Assembly (NCBI GenBank): GCA_034190875.2
Contig: CM067358.1
Location: forward strand, 58,824,868-58,888,867
Source: Urechis unicinctus
Taxonomy: Eukaryota > Annelida > Polychaeta > Xenopneusta > Urechidae
Length of the DNA: 64,000 nucleotides
Direction of reading: 5' to 3'
Every line of letters begins with the position of its first letter. Positions within the stretch are counted from its first letter, which is position 1. The notes under the pieces were generated by a model. It made no database searches. It was given only the letters and a program-made list of their open reading frames with translations, and was not told where the DNA came from. The position numbers and the translations under genes are program-made. Below are positions 31,819-48,500 of this stretch, one piece after another.

Positions 31819-33875
31819 ATGGAGGTAGCCCGAGGCTACGCCTGGGTGGTCGCCTTGAGTGGTACGGGATTACAGGTCCTCACTTCAGCCTCATATTGCG
31901 TCGTCAGCATGGTGTATATTCCTATGCTGGAACACTTTGAAGCATCTAAGGCCAAAACATCTCTTATCAGCGCCATTATGTTCTTCGTCTTCGGATTATC
32001 AGGTCAATGTTTACTGTTAAGTATGCTAACACATGACACAATAATCAACACCGACCGTCCCTAAGCCTTATCTCCTTTGCGATTTGCAGCTGGTGCCTTT
32101 GCTCCGAAGTATGCATTGATAAAAACTCTGCATTGATACAAACTCTGCTCATCGAATACCACAGAACGTAGACTTGTCTGTGGCCGAAGGTATATTTTAC
32201 CCAGCTGCTGGAAGCGGAAACGCTTACTGGTGGGGCCACTCTCTGATTAGAATATAATATGCATCTAGTTCGCCCTATATAGCTATTTGTTGTTTTGTGA
32301 ATCTGGTCTTGCCCTCAGCAGTTTATAAGATGTTTGGAGCAAGGAAGAAGGGACCTGGTGCTACATTAACGGTGCCATCCTCACATCAGCCTGTGGAAAA
32401 TTAGTCCGGGTTTAAGACGAATAAATAATATTGACTAGTGTAGCTGTATTGTCATCTCATTATACTGCAATCGTTGCCGATTGAATCGCGTGCTGGAATT
32501 ATTGTATTAGTAGAATGCTTAATCGTGCTGCTTAAAAGGGATAACTCATACCAAGTAGATCTATTTAAAATAGCTTCAGATAGCAAGACGTTAGTCGCTG
32601 GAGCTGGAGAAGGCCAGGCGCGGTACATACTTTTTTTTCAACACGCGCGGGGTGTTACTCGAGCGACTGTCACTATAATTCCTCTTTGGAGCAGAATATT
32701 CTGCATCCCTATGACGGCTCGCTATACTCTTGCACTCAACCTAATAATATGCTGATGAATAAAGAAGGAAGGTAAATAACTACGTTCGTGTGACAGCTCT
32801 CTTTGATGGCCCACTTATACGACGATGTGGACGCCGCCGCATAGGATTGGTGGCGCCCCTGATTGTCACTTCCGGTTACGTATTGACAGCATTCTGCTCA
32901 GAACTGTGGCAGGTTTACATCACATTGAGAATTGTATCAGGTACCATATGTTCTTGTCACTGCTTACATAAGGGTTTTTATATAGGATTATCTACAGTAT
33001 ATCGCTGGTTTGACAAGAAGCAAAGTCTAGCCTTTGGTGTCGTCTTGGTGTGTCCAGGCCTGGGCGCCTTTCTCTGGCCCATCCTTATGGACGCTATGAT
33101 ATCTTGCTACAATTGGAGAGGTGCTATCATCATAGCAGCCGGAGTAAATCTTCACGCAATGGTTTTCCTAACCCTCATGTGGCCACCTCATCGCCTCCAC
33201 AGAGAAGCGGTATCTAAACGGAAAGAGAGAGCAGAAAATCATAACACCCACGCCAGTTAAATACAAGAGGACGGCAGTGTTACAATACTTGGTGAAGATC
33301 ATAGCACCCACGCCATTGAAATACAAGAGGACGGCAGTGTTACAATGCTTGGTGAAGCTATCGATGTCTCAATGGGGCAACTAGCAAACCTCCAAATCTC
33401 GAAAAACCTCAAAATAAAAGACTGTTAGCCTTTCTAGTTCTCTTCAGGGATCCTTCGTTTGTGTGCTTTCTGGCCGCTACAGTGTTAATATTCATTAGCC
33501 ATTTGGGCATTCAGAGACCCAGTCGGCTTTACTGTCGTCCATTTTTTGATTTTGCGGAGGCATAGGTCGGATGGGAGCTGGCATGGTAGGTCAGTTACTA
33601 ACCAAGTATAGGCGCATTCATGTTTGTGCACTAGCTGTTCTTATTCATGCAGTGGTCTGTGCTATATCCCTGGTGTAAACTGAATATCGGTTCCTGGCTA
33701 TGAACGCAGCATTAAGCTGAATATCAACAGCTACATTTGTGAACCCACTGATGGGTACAAATAGTGTCCCATCGTAATGGATATCTATATTAGATTGTCT
33801 TTTCATCTTGGCCTATTAAATTTTCGAACGCCAAGCTTTAGGCTCTTTCTAGATGTTGTATATGTATATATATAA

Positions 33876-33961
<86 letters not shown>

Positions 33962-34062
33962 TATTTATATATATATATGTATATTTATATAAATATATAT
34001 ATACGTATATATATACATATATATATATACACATCTGCGTATATACATACATATATATTTAT

Positions 34063-34103
<41 letters not shown>

Positions 34104-34650
34104 GATATATATTTGTACATCTGTATATATACATATATTTATATATACAAATATATACACATATATATATATATGCATATATATGTATATATTTGCATAT
34201 ATATATGTTGCTTATATATATGTACATATTTATATAAATATCTATATATACATATAAAATATATATATATATTCATCAATATATATATATGTACATAAAT
34301 AGATATATATATATATACATATATATATAAATGTGTATATATGTATATTTATATAAATATATATACAAAATATATATATATATATATATACACACATCTG
34401 CGTATATACATACATATATATATAAATATATATATATACACATATATATATATGTAGATATATATTTATACATCTGTATATATACATATATTTATATATG
34501 CAAATATATATATATATATGCATATATATATATATATATATGCATATATATATGTTGCATATATATATGTACATATTTATATAAATATCTATATATACAT
34601 ATAAACATATATATATATATATATTCATCAATATATATATATGTACATAA

Positions 34651-34688
<38 letters not shown>

Positions 34689-34773
34689 ACATATTAAATT
34701 ACATACATTTATATAGGTATGTATGTTTACAAATATATATATATATATTATATATATATATATATATATTTAC

Positions 34774-34805
<32 letters not shown>

Positions 34806-34907
34806 ATATAGATATTTATGTAGATATATATATATATATTTATATTTAGATTTATATATACCTATATTTATATATATATATATACATATTTATATATTTA
34901 TATATAT

Positions 34908-34975
<68 letters not shown>

Positions 34976-35130
34976 ATATATTTGTCTTCCTCTGTCGCAT
35001 GGTTGTAGAAGTCCTATCCTGCGTTGCTAGGTTTTTTGTGTGGTTTACCTGATGGGAGCATGCCCTAATCTATTTGGGAGTTTATTCGCACCGGAGATGA
35101 CGGGTATTGCTGTCCTGGATACCACATCTT
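31819..35130 (+). pseudogene. Monocarboxylate-transporter-like copy B, broken
   Basis: Paralogue of copy C. Exon 1 is 31819-32002 (184 nt, same length and GT donor), starting MEVARGYAWVVALSG. Exon 2 is 32797-32940 (144 nt, same borders). A deletion then joins the start of intron 2 to the interior of exon 3, giving one open frame (32797-33257) that loses the fourth membrane segment present in C. Exon 3 hits a TAA at 33258, just inside a 60-bp tandem duplication (33241-33300 and 33301-33360), then has stops, frame changes and a deletion in the eighth-segment region. The intron-3 TA tract is 1.1 kb. The exon 4 remnant at about 35031 has a one-base frame change. Exon 5 is not seen. Exons 1-2 could still be transcribed. 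Confidence 0.85.
33863..34983. repeat. 1.1-kb TA-rich microsatellite in intron 3 of copy B
   Basis: Alternating TA with interspersed ACA, GCA and TTTATA interruptions. A block of about 390 bases (near 33975-34260) is repeated at about 34340-34630 (shared words CACATCTGCGTATATACATACA and GCATATATATATGTTGC), so it grew by segmental duplication as well as slippage. Frames are artefacts. Confidence 0.95.
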
Positions 35131-36245
35131 CTGCTGTCAACTGATGTCCCAACAGGATTGATGTTCTTAACTGCTATTGACTAACATCTAGATGATTCAT
35201 CAAATCAAGCATAGTGATTTATATTGATAGAATAAATCTTATGATCACTTAACAATTCGTGCATCACAGACCTGTGCATTGGGAGGCAATAACGTCGGAT
35301 ATTTCAGTAACAAATTGTACATTGCGATATTGTCGGATTTATTATAGAACAGATAAAGTGAAATGTACACATTGCTCACACATCATGGAAAGATACAGTG
35401 AGGCGTGTTATGTAGGTAAGTTTAGTAGATTGATTTTGGATGGGAAATCCTGACGTGGATAGCGCGGTCAATTCTGTTGATAAGCCCATGAGTGTGGAGA
35501 AGTTGCACTGTTTTTACTTTGACCTGTTGTTTTATCATCGCTAAAGTAGCAGAAGCTTAATAGATCATAACAAAGGCTCTCAGTCTTGTGTTGGATCTTC
35601 ATTATTTATGGACAAACCTCTAGTCGCTGTTGCTGCCCTGTCTCTGTGTGGCTATATTCCCTATTCCACCACCACCCCTTACTCGTCTATTCAGTTATTG
35701 GTTTCCTCCAATCACATATACCATATTTAATGACTAACAGGGCAGTGAAATAGCCTAGCCTGGGCACATTATTGGAGCTTGCATACTCCTCCACCTTCAA
35801 CCCAGGACCTAACCTTAATACTGATATGCTACGGTGTTTTCTGTGGAATTTTGCAACTGAACCAGCACCTAATGCAACGATTATCTTTGGCAATGGTCTT
35901 GTGGTTTATCAACATAGCTCGTTCTCTTATGCAACATAAGGGATTACTTCTGTCACTACATTTCCATTGCAGTGTTTGACTTGACACAAATGTTACGAAA
36001 TTGGCATGACAGCTTCATAGATGGGGATACGTACCTGCTCCATTCAAACAGCAGTGCTCCGTTTTCGCACGGCCAAATAACATCAGGAGTGATTGTTATG
36101 CACCATTATAGTTTCCTATAGCCTCCACGATGACTATACTGAAACTGGGTGCGAGCAGACAGGCGTTTGGGGGTGTATCTACTGAGGGACGGAGCGGTCA
36201 TTTACACCGATATTAGCTCTCTTGATACGGTTGTTACAGACGTGT
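35131..36245. other. Non-coding downstream part of the tandem duplication
   Basis: Matches 43320-44400, downstream of copy C, with shared words such as GTGCATTGGGAGGCAATAAC, GATAAAGTGAAATGTACA and GCTCGTTCTCTTATGCAACA. No gene seen. Short frames are not shared intact between the copies. Confidence 0.6.
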
Positions 36246-36565
36246 CATCCGCGGAGGGGTGTCACACGTATCTCTCACATCGGGTATCGCAAGCACCTTT
36301 CTCTCTCTCTGGGTGTTTAGTACATAAAGAAGTTACAGGCCTCTCTCACACGGTGCGTTTAGTACATAAGGGGGCTTACCGGCATCTCACACCCTGGTTG
36401 TGGAGTACATAAGGGCGTCACAGGCATCTCTCACACTGGGTGTTGAGTACACTAGGCCATTACATGCATCTCTCACACTAGGTGTTGAGTTCATAGAGGC
36501 ATTGGAGTAATCTCTCACTCTTTGTGTCAAGTACAAAAGGGCGTTACAGGCATCATTCACTCGCG
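36246..36565. repeat. 42-bp minisatellite, short array (about 7 units)
   Basis: Units built on GGCATCTCTCACACTGGG, TGTTGAGTACATAAGGG and CGTTACA recur with a period near 42 bases. The same satellite downstream of copy C (44386-45345) has about 22 units, so the array length changed after the duplication. Confidence 0.85.
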
Positions 36566-36582
36566 TACGTGTGCTGAATTGG

Positions 36583-38235
36583 CAAGTCTCCTTGGCAATT
36601 CAATGTAGTGATAGCATATACCAAGGGATCACCTTGCGTTGGAATTAAATCCTTCTTTACTCACTCATTTCTATATGGATGAGACCGTGTTACAATGTAA
36701 TGGTGGGTTCAAAATACCAGGATGTTTTCTTCCTCTCGCTTCAAAATTGGACCAGAGCAAAAGGCTTGTCCATACATCGAACCAACCCAGGCGTGTTGTG
36801 AAATCACCCACTTGTTTTATCAGGTTAACAACCAAAAGGTTCATTTCTTTCGTAGAGAAGTGTTGCTCAGACCGTACTATGATATAATGTATAGGTGGAA
36901 GGCGGATATCTTGGAACAGTAGAATTGTGTAAGTATTGTATTTAATGTCAAACTTATTTATGAAATGATATGTACTGATGTCGCCCATTCATTACACATT
37001 TCCTTTATTACATAAACGCCTGGAGAGAAGACAATTACCATCGTTTATGACTGGAGAAGCTAACCCATAACTTTGTACTATTAACAGTTCAATTCAGCTA
37101 AAATCTTGCCCTGTCAACTTGCCCAAAACTGGACTAACTGCCACCGACTATTTTTGTTTTAGTGGCCCAAAGAACTTCAACATGGTTAGAAAGTATCAGT
37201 TACTTATTGGAAGAGTAAGGCCAGGTGTCTTGAAAGGGAACGTTAGTTGAACGACCCCAACCCATCTAAATTAAGGCCATATGCATGTTTGTTTCACATG
37301 CTTGTCATGCATAAATTGTAAATCACGACCACTAGTGATGTCCTGGATAAATTCGTTCTGATAAACAAACATTCCTTTAGTATCATCATAAGCCTACGAA
37401 AAAATTTCAATATCGAACGCCAGGAGTACTGCGCTGCTCGCCATCTAAGCCATATCTTATTCATGCATGATTCAACCATGCACGGCTCCTGCATTATTTA
37501 ACCAAGCTCCTCAAGACCAGAGTAGCTCTGGTGACTTCATTACAACAACATTGTGTAGTAATTTAAGCATGTGGCATTATTCAGTAGAGGTGACAATTAC
37601 AGTTTTAATGGCATTCTTTTTCAGCATCGCTATCTCGAAAACATTCGTGGTGTTGAATAAGTAAATCATGCCTTACACCTAATGGTGTTCTGAATATGCA
37701 TCAATGTCTAGTTTGGCATGAAGTATTTATCACAACGAGGTCCTGTGCTAATCAAATAGAGCCAGCTAATGTTACGACATGCTCCTGCCTTACCAATGCC
37801 TAACATATGTGTTGACGTCTATCTTCTTAGGCATCATCAATCCTTGGCATCGTTTTTAAGTATAACGTCCGGGCCTAGCAATAAGGACACAATAATTAAC
37901 TTGTTTTCGCGTTGCTCTGCTGTGGGAGGTAATTCATTGGTTATGTTCTTTTCCAAATTTCTTCATCTGTATTTCTGTCATACTAATTGCAATGTGTCAT
38001 TGATTGTTCCCTTTTCTAAGTACCTTCATCTATTTATCTGCAATACTAAATGCTACATGTCATATTTCATAATGCAGACGACATTGTATACATTAGTCAC
38101 CACAACGGGCTTGTCGAAACCTTACGTCAACACTATTTTATGGTTTTACATGGGTATACATTTCTTTGTGGATGACCTGTCACTGTGGTAGGAATATTAC
38201 AGCCTCGTATATGATTTTCAACCTTAACATGACAT
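36583..38235. repeat. Dispersed direct repeat, copy 2 (continuous)
   Basis: Continuous counterpart of 17340-17845 plus 20510-21680, so it shows the uninterrupted form. No transposon gene or terminal repeat is visible. The 140-codon plus frame at 37769-38191 overlaps the counterpart frame in copy 1 but differs by indels, arguing against a conserved protein. Confidence 0.85.
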
Positions 38236-39655
<1,420 letters not shown>

Positions 39656-39776
39656 TTTAAATGGTTCCCCCAATCTATGGCGTAGTCACTGTGTATCTCA
39701 TGTTAAACATGTCAAGCTCGATGGAGGCCCGTTATGATTGGAATACAATAAAGACATGATCAATATCATCATGAAT

Positions 39777-39947
39777 GTGCCCCCACCTTCATGTTTTTGG
39801 CCACTGACAGTGCGGAAAGGAACATCAAACAAACATAGTGTCTCTGCTGTCTTCATACGATGACTTGCTTTTCTTATACGTGAGCACCTGACTTGGATAA
39901 CGCAACTGGACACTCGTTCGTGTCCGCTGACATCTACAGGGCGCAGT
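39777..39947 (+). promoter_or_regulatory. Conserved 5' flank of copy C
   Basis: Counterpart of 31650-31818, aligned up to the ATG with few gaps. It should contain the 5' leader and probably the promoter of the transporter gene. No core promoter motif is clear enough to name. Confidence 0.4.
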
Positions 39948-43192
<3,245 letters not shown>

Positions 43193-44385
43193 ATAGTAAC
43201 CTCCCTGCGGTTGTACTCGTCCAGCTCGATTGAGGCCGTCTTACCTTGGCTGCACCTCAATACGAGCGTCAGTACACCGGCATCTACTACGTATAGCTGT
43301 TTTAGAAAGCACGTCTTCTGCTGTTAATTGATGTCATAGCAGCATTGACGTTATTCACTGCTATTGATTAACATCTATATGATTCATCCAATCATGCATG
43401 GTGATAGATATTGAAAGAATAAATCCAATGACTACTTTACATTTCCTACATCACAGAACTGTGCATTGGGAGGCAATAACGTCGGATATTTCAGCATCAA
43501 ATTGTACGTTTCGATATTGTTGGATTTATTTTAATAGAGATAAAGTGAAATGTACATATTGCTTAAACATCATGGATATATACAGCAGGCGGGTTATGTA
43601 AGCGTGTTTAGTAGATTGATTTTCGATGGGAAATCCAGACGTGGATGCCGCCAATCGGGATGACTATTTTGTTGATAAGCCTATGTGTTTTCGTGGAGAA
43701 GTTGCACTATTTGTACCCCAACGTGTTGTTCTATCATCGGTATGGTAACAGAAGCTGAATATCTCATAATAAAGGCTCTCAGACTGGGGTTGGATCTTCA
43801 TTATCCATAACATCATCATGCGTCGTTGGAACCTTTTGTCGCTGTTGCTGCCCTGTCTCAGTGTTGCTATATACTCCACCCCACCCCCGCCTATTATCGG
43901 TTTATTCAATAATTTGCTTCCTCCAATCACATATACCATATTTAATGACCAACAAGGCAGTGACATAGCAGCCTAGCATGGGCAAATTCTTGACGCTTTC
44001 TTCCTCCACCACTCTCAACCAAGGACTTAATACTGATGTACTGAACCTACACCTAATGCAACGATTATCTTGGGTATTGGTCTTCTGGTACACCAACAGA
44101 GCTCGTTCTCTTATGCAACATAAGGGATCCCTTCTGTCACTACATTTCCATTGCACTGTTAGACCTGACAAAAATGCTTCGAAAATGGCCTCAAAAGTTC
44201 ATATATGGGGATACGTACCTAATCCACTCCAACAGAAGTGCTTCGTTTTGGCCCAGGCAAATAATGTCATGAGTAATTGTTATGCACCATTATAGTTTCC
44301 TGCATCCTCGACGATGACTTTACTAAAACTGGGACAGGCGTACGGGGGTGCATCTGGGACGGAGTGTTCATTACGGCCGATCTGA
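43193..44385. other. 3' flank of copy C, duplicated
   Basis: Probably begins with the 3' untranslated region of the transporter gene. The rest matches 35150-36245 downstream of copy B. No gene seen. Confidence 0.5.
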
Positions 44386-45345
44386 ACGGCTCTTGAAATG
44401 AAAGTGTCGAGCCCATAGGATTGTTACGTAAGTGTCCACCGAGTCACACATATCTCTCACATAAACATCCCTCGCATCGGATGTCGAGTATGTTAGGGCT
44501 TTACAGGCATCTCTAGCATCGGGTGTCGTGTACATAAGGGCGTTACAGGCATCTCTAACATCGGGTGTCGTGTACATAAGGGCGTCACAGGCATCACTAA
44601 CATCGGGTGTTGTGTACATAAAGGCGTTACAGGCATCTCTAACATCGAGTGTCCTGTACGTAAGGGCGTTATAGGCATCTCTCACACAGGTTGTCGTGTA
44701 CTTAATGGCATTGCAAGCATCTCTCGCTCTGGGTGTTAAGTACATTAGGACCTTATAGACATCTCTCACACTTAGTGTTGGGTACAAAAAAGCATTTTCT
44801 CACACTAGGTTTTGAGTGTATCAGGGCGTTAAAAGCATCTCTCATTCTGGGTGTTGATTACATAATGGCAATACATGCATATCTCGTTCTGGGTGTTGAG
44901 TACATAATGACGATACAGGCATCTCTCATTCTGGGTGTGGATTACCAAAGGGCGATACAGGCATCTCTCAATCTTGGGGTTGAGTACACAATTGCGATAC
45001 AGGCATCTCTCATTCTAGGTGTTGAGTACATAATGGCGTTACAGGCATCTTTTACTCTGAGGGTTAACTACAAAAGGGGACTATAGGCATCTCTCACATT
45101 GGGTGGTAAGTACTTAAGGGCGTTTCAGGCATCTTGCACCCTAGGTGTTGGGTACATTAGGGCGTTACAGGCATCTCTCTCTCAGGGTGTTGAGTGCATA
45201 AGAGCGTTACAAGCATCTCTCACTCTTGGTATCGGGTACAAAAGGGCGTTACATACACTTCCCTTACTGGGGGATGAGTACTGGAAGGCGTTATAGGCAT
45301 CTCTCACTCTGGATGTCGAGAATATAAGGTCATTGTAACATAACG
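44386..45345. repeat. 42-bp minisatellite, long array (about 22 units)
   Basis: The unit of 42 bases encodes 14-residue repeats on both strands: GVEYIRALQASLTL-like on plus and DVRDACNALMYTTP-like on minus, each open for over 100 codons. Units in the left third are more alike than those in the right. More diverged units continue to about 45540. A translated product is not supported, since the frame is free in either direction simply because 42 is divisible by three. Confidence 0.92.
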
Positions 45346-46182
45346 CAGCCTGGGTGACAACTGCGTTGGTGCTTTACACACATCTCGTCAAACTGATTGT
45401 CAACCCTATAGGGATGTTACACATCTATCAAGCAGAATGTCATCCGCTTGGGGGTTCGATACACATCTCTCAAAGTGAGTGTCAACTTCGTAGGAGGTGT
45501 TACAGACATCTATCAAACTGCGTGTATACCGCATTGGGATGAAAGATGTATATCTCAAACTAAATAAAACGAAATATTCTATAGTTATTGCCATTTCCAA
45601 AAATATCCGCTTGACACGGTTGCATTTGACCTACTATCGCCACATTTAAATCGACTTCAATGATAGGTATGTATAAGGTACCAAATTTTACTTGCCAACG
45701 TGGAATAAATTGACGTAGAAACTATAATCTAAAATTTGGACTCCTGATCACTCCATGGGCTTGATTACAATTCAATGTATTGAGGAAGATGACACTTACT
45801 GTGCTGGACCAGAACCTAAAGATACAAAAGTCTCATTATTGTTCTTAATCTAAAAAGATGCGAACTTCCGGTGTCAAAATTAATAACTTCTGCGTAAAAA
45901 CGAGTGTGAAATAGTCAATGTTTGGTTTAAGTTTTAAGGGTCTACTCATTTTTATCTAAACAGATATATTGCGAAATACCATTATGCAACTTATCACGAG
46001 TCCTACAATGGGAACTCAAATCCGGAAAATCCTCTTGTCGATTTTGCTAGAGGGTATTACCCAGGCCTTTATAGTAAGCGTGTTAAATTTATTTGAGCAA
46101 ATATCTAATACAGGGTTAGAGACTGAATGGTGTAAATCAATCAGCAAACGGAGGGCGGGTAAGATGATGCATCCAACTGTTA
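45346..46182. other. Non-coding stretch
   Basis: Diverged satellite-like units (CATCTATCAA words near 45422 and 45508) fade into unique sequence. No gene recognised. Confidence 0.4.
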
Positions 46183-46450
46183 TTGTATGTCTTTATTAGA
46201 GAAGGTATCATCCTAAAGGCCATCTTATCATTGTATGTCTGTATTATAGGAATCATCATCCTCAAGGCCATCTTATTGTTGTATGTCTTTATTGTAGGAG
46301 GCATCATAGACATGGCTATCTTATTTTTGTATGTCTCTATTGTAAGCAGCTGCATCCACATGACCGTATTATCGCTGTCTGTCTTTATTGTCGGGAGCAG
46401 AATCCATATGGCAATATTATTGATGTCTGTCGCTGTATTTATCAGTCTAA
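46183..46450. repeat. 48-bp minisatellite, about 5-6 units
   Basis: Units containing TTGTATGTCTTTATTGTAGG and ATCATC..ATGGC..TATCTTATT recur every 48 bases. The plus frame reads hydrophobic 16-residue repeats such as LLYVFIVGGIIDMAI. The low-complexity origin makes a real membrane protein unlikely. Confidence 0.8.
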
Positions 46451-46699
46451 CTTTGATTTAGGTTAATTCGGACCAGAGATATCATGTTTATTTGGAAATA
46501 AACCTATTACAAATTTGTACATGATCATGCTACCAGAGAAACGCTTGACTTAAAGCGTGAAAAGTAGTTATGACCATAAGAAGTACTATTGATGAGATTT
46601 AGTACATCATTGCTGTTTGTTCCCCGAATGCCTAAAGATATAATAAAGATATATAGATCGTTGCCTTAATGGATGGTGCTGTAAAAATTTTTTCTTTTT

Positions 46700-46890
46700 T
46701 GGGTATTAAACCGGCTTGGCAGCAACTGTAGAATATCATACGTGCGTGGGTAAATTCGCTAGAGGTTAGTTGTTTTCGATGCGCCAAATGAGGGAAGTGA
46801 ACTTCAATGTAATTTTCAGTTGAAAGCATAATCAAATGTGTTGTTCCGATAACTTAGCATAAGTTCATAGCACATTACTAATTTCTGTTT
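46700..46890. repeat. Dispersed repeat, copy 2
   Basis: Counterpart of 12281-12425. It ends close to the presumed end of the Polinton block. The copy at 12 kb has no Polinton beside it, so this is a separate genomic repeat that the element landed beside. Confidence 0.7.
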
Positions 46891-46927
46891 TTATTTAGCG
46901 CCTGATATGTAGCCAAAAGGCCGAGTA

Positions 46928-47130
46928 GTAAAGGTAATAGGGCTGCTGACACAGGGGTGACATTTGTGACCCACCTAACCCCGGTCGCCCACACCCCAGA
47001 TATCCAACCAGCAAGCAATCATATTTCCAAAGGACTACCTTCAGGCAGCAATGAGTCGTGGGGGGCAAGGGGGCCACGAGTCACAGGGGCAGGGAGCCAC
47101 GAGCCGCATGGCAACTATCAGCTAAGAGAC
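46928..47130 (+). repeat. Presumed Polinton terminal repeat, copy 1
   Basis: Matches 56729-56935 in the same orientation. Both begin at AGTAGTAAAGGTAATAGGG right where their left flanks stop matching. Shared inner words include GCTGCTGAC, GTGACATTTGTGACCC, GCCCACACCCCAGA and GGCAGCAATGAGT. Polinton ends are known to begin with AG, so a terminal repeat is possible. An internal non-coding repeat of the element is the alternative. No inverted partner was found in the window. Confidence 0.5.
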
Positions 47131-47219
47131 CTAGCAGACCAAGAGGCGCAGGTGGGGATTTCGTCGCGATTTGATTGTTGTCTATTTTACACCCCTTTTA
47201 AACTAACGGCGCAGTATTG

Positions 47220-48500
47220 ATGACGTCTCACAGCACACGCGCCCGAAAGGCCCAAGCTGACTATGCTGAAATCCACGGCACAGCCCCACCGCCCTACCCA
47301 CGCTCGAAGGTCGCCCCCAGAATAGTCCGCACCCACTCCGATGACGCCGAGACGGGGTACATCCTTGAGGTCGACCTAGAGTATCCAACTGAGCTTCACG
47401 ACGACCACAACGACTACCCCCTTGCCCCAGAGTGACTTCTCGTCCAGAACGAATGGCTTTCGGACTAACAGCGAAACCTTCTCAACGAATACGGCTGCCA
47501 CAGGGTCGAGAAGCTGATCCCAAACCCGAGGAATAAGGAAAAGTACGTACTCCACTACAAGAACCTCAAACTGTATCTGGCCCTGGGGATGAGGCTGACC
47601 AAGATCCACCGTGCCTTATCGTTCAACCAAAGCCCCATGATGGAACCCTACATCTGGAAGAACACAGATCTCTAAAAGGCTGCATCCAGTGACTTCGAGA
47701 AGGACCTCTACAAACTAATGAACAACTCCGTCTTCGGCAAGACCATGGAGATCCTCCGCAAGCGAGTTGACGTGAAGCTGGTCCGAGCCGCAGACGGCAA
47801 TAAAATAAGAAAGCTCATCGCCAGCCCCTCCTTTGCCCGGCAGAAAATATTTGGCGACGACCTGGCCGCCATCCACATCCACAAGGTCCACCTGGTCCTC
47901 AACCGCCCAGTCTACGTGGGGATGTGCATACTCGACGTATCCAAGCACCTCATGTACGACTTCTACTACAACACCATGAAGCCCCGGTACGGCAGCGACC
48001 TCATCCTACTCTACACCGACTCCCTCCTCCTAGAGATCCGCACACCGGACATCTATGCCGACAAGAAAAAGGATAGTGCCCTATTCGACACCAGCAACTA
48101 CGACCCAGCCCACCCGCTCCACAGCAACGAGAACAAGAAGGTTCTAGGAAAGATGATGAACGAGTGCGGCGGTGTACCCATCAGGGAGTATGTAGGCCTG
48201 CGCCCAAAGATGTACTCTATCCTGATGTCGACCATGGAGGAAATCAAGAAAGCAAAGGGCATAAAAAAGGTAGTGGTCAAGAAACACCTGCACCACGCCC
48301 AATACCTTGAGTCGCTGTTCGAGCAGAAGCGGTTCCGCCATGGGATGAACATACTCTGGAGTGACAGCCTAAAGATATATGGGCTGCACGTTAATAAGGT
48401 GTCTCTATCCCCCTTTGATACAAAGCGATGGATAGCTCCTGGTGGTGTACACACCCTGGCCTACGGGCATAGCCCCACCCAGGCCTACCACCCAGCGTAG
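47220..48500 (+). pseudogene. Polinton protein-primed DNA polymerase B, C-terminal part, broken
   Basis: Replicative polymerase of a Polinton-like element. Motif A reads [18 protein letters not shown] near 47372, then KYVLHYKNLKLYLALG (B-region approach), NNSVFGKTME at 47721 (the motif B type of this family) and the C-terminal DTKRWIAPGGVHTLAYGH. The N-terminal exonuclease and primer-protein regions are absent. One frame runs the full length, broken by three stops (47433, 47466, 47673) and no frameshift. Motif C reads LLYTDSLLLEI (near 48005) where the family has two aspartates separated by one residue, so a six-base loss removed a catalytic aspartate. The 3' end overlaps the convergent next gene by 16 bases. 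Confidence 0.9.

Noticed and set aside
44371..45296. Repeat proteins on both strands
   Set aside because: Products of a 42-bp satellite whose length is a multiple of three. No start context, domain or splice evidence.
46183..46461. Hydrophobic, apparently multi-helix membrane protein
   Set aside because: It is a 48-bp minisatellite. The opposite strand is equally open.
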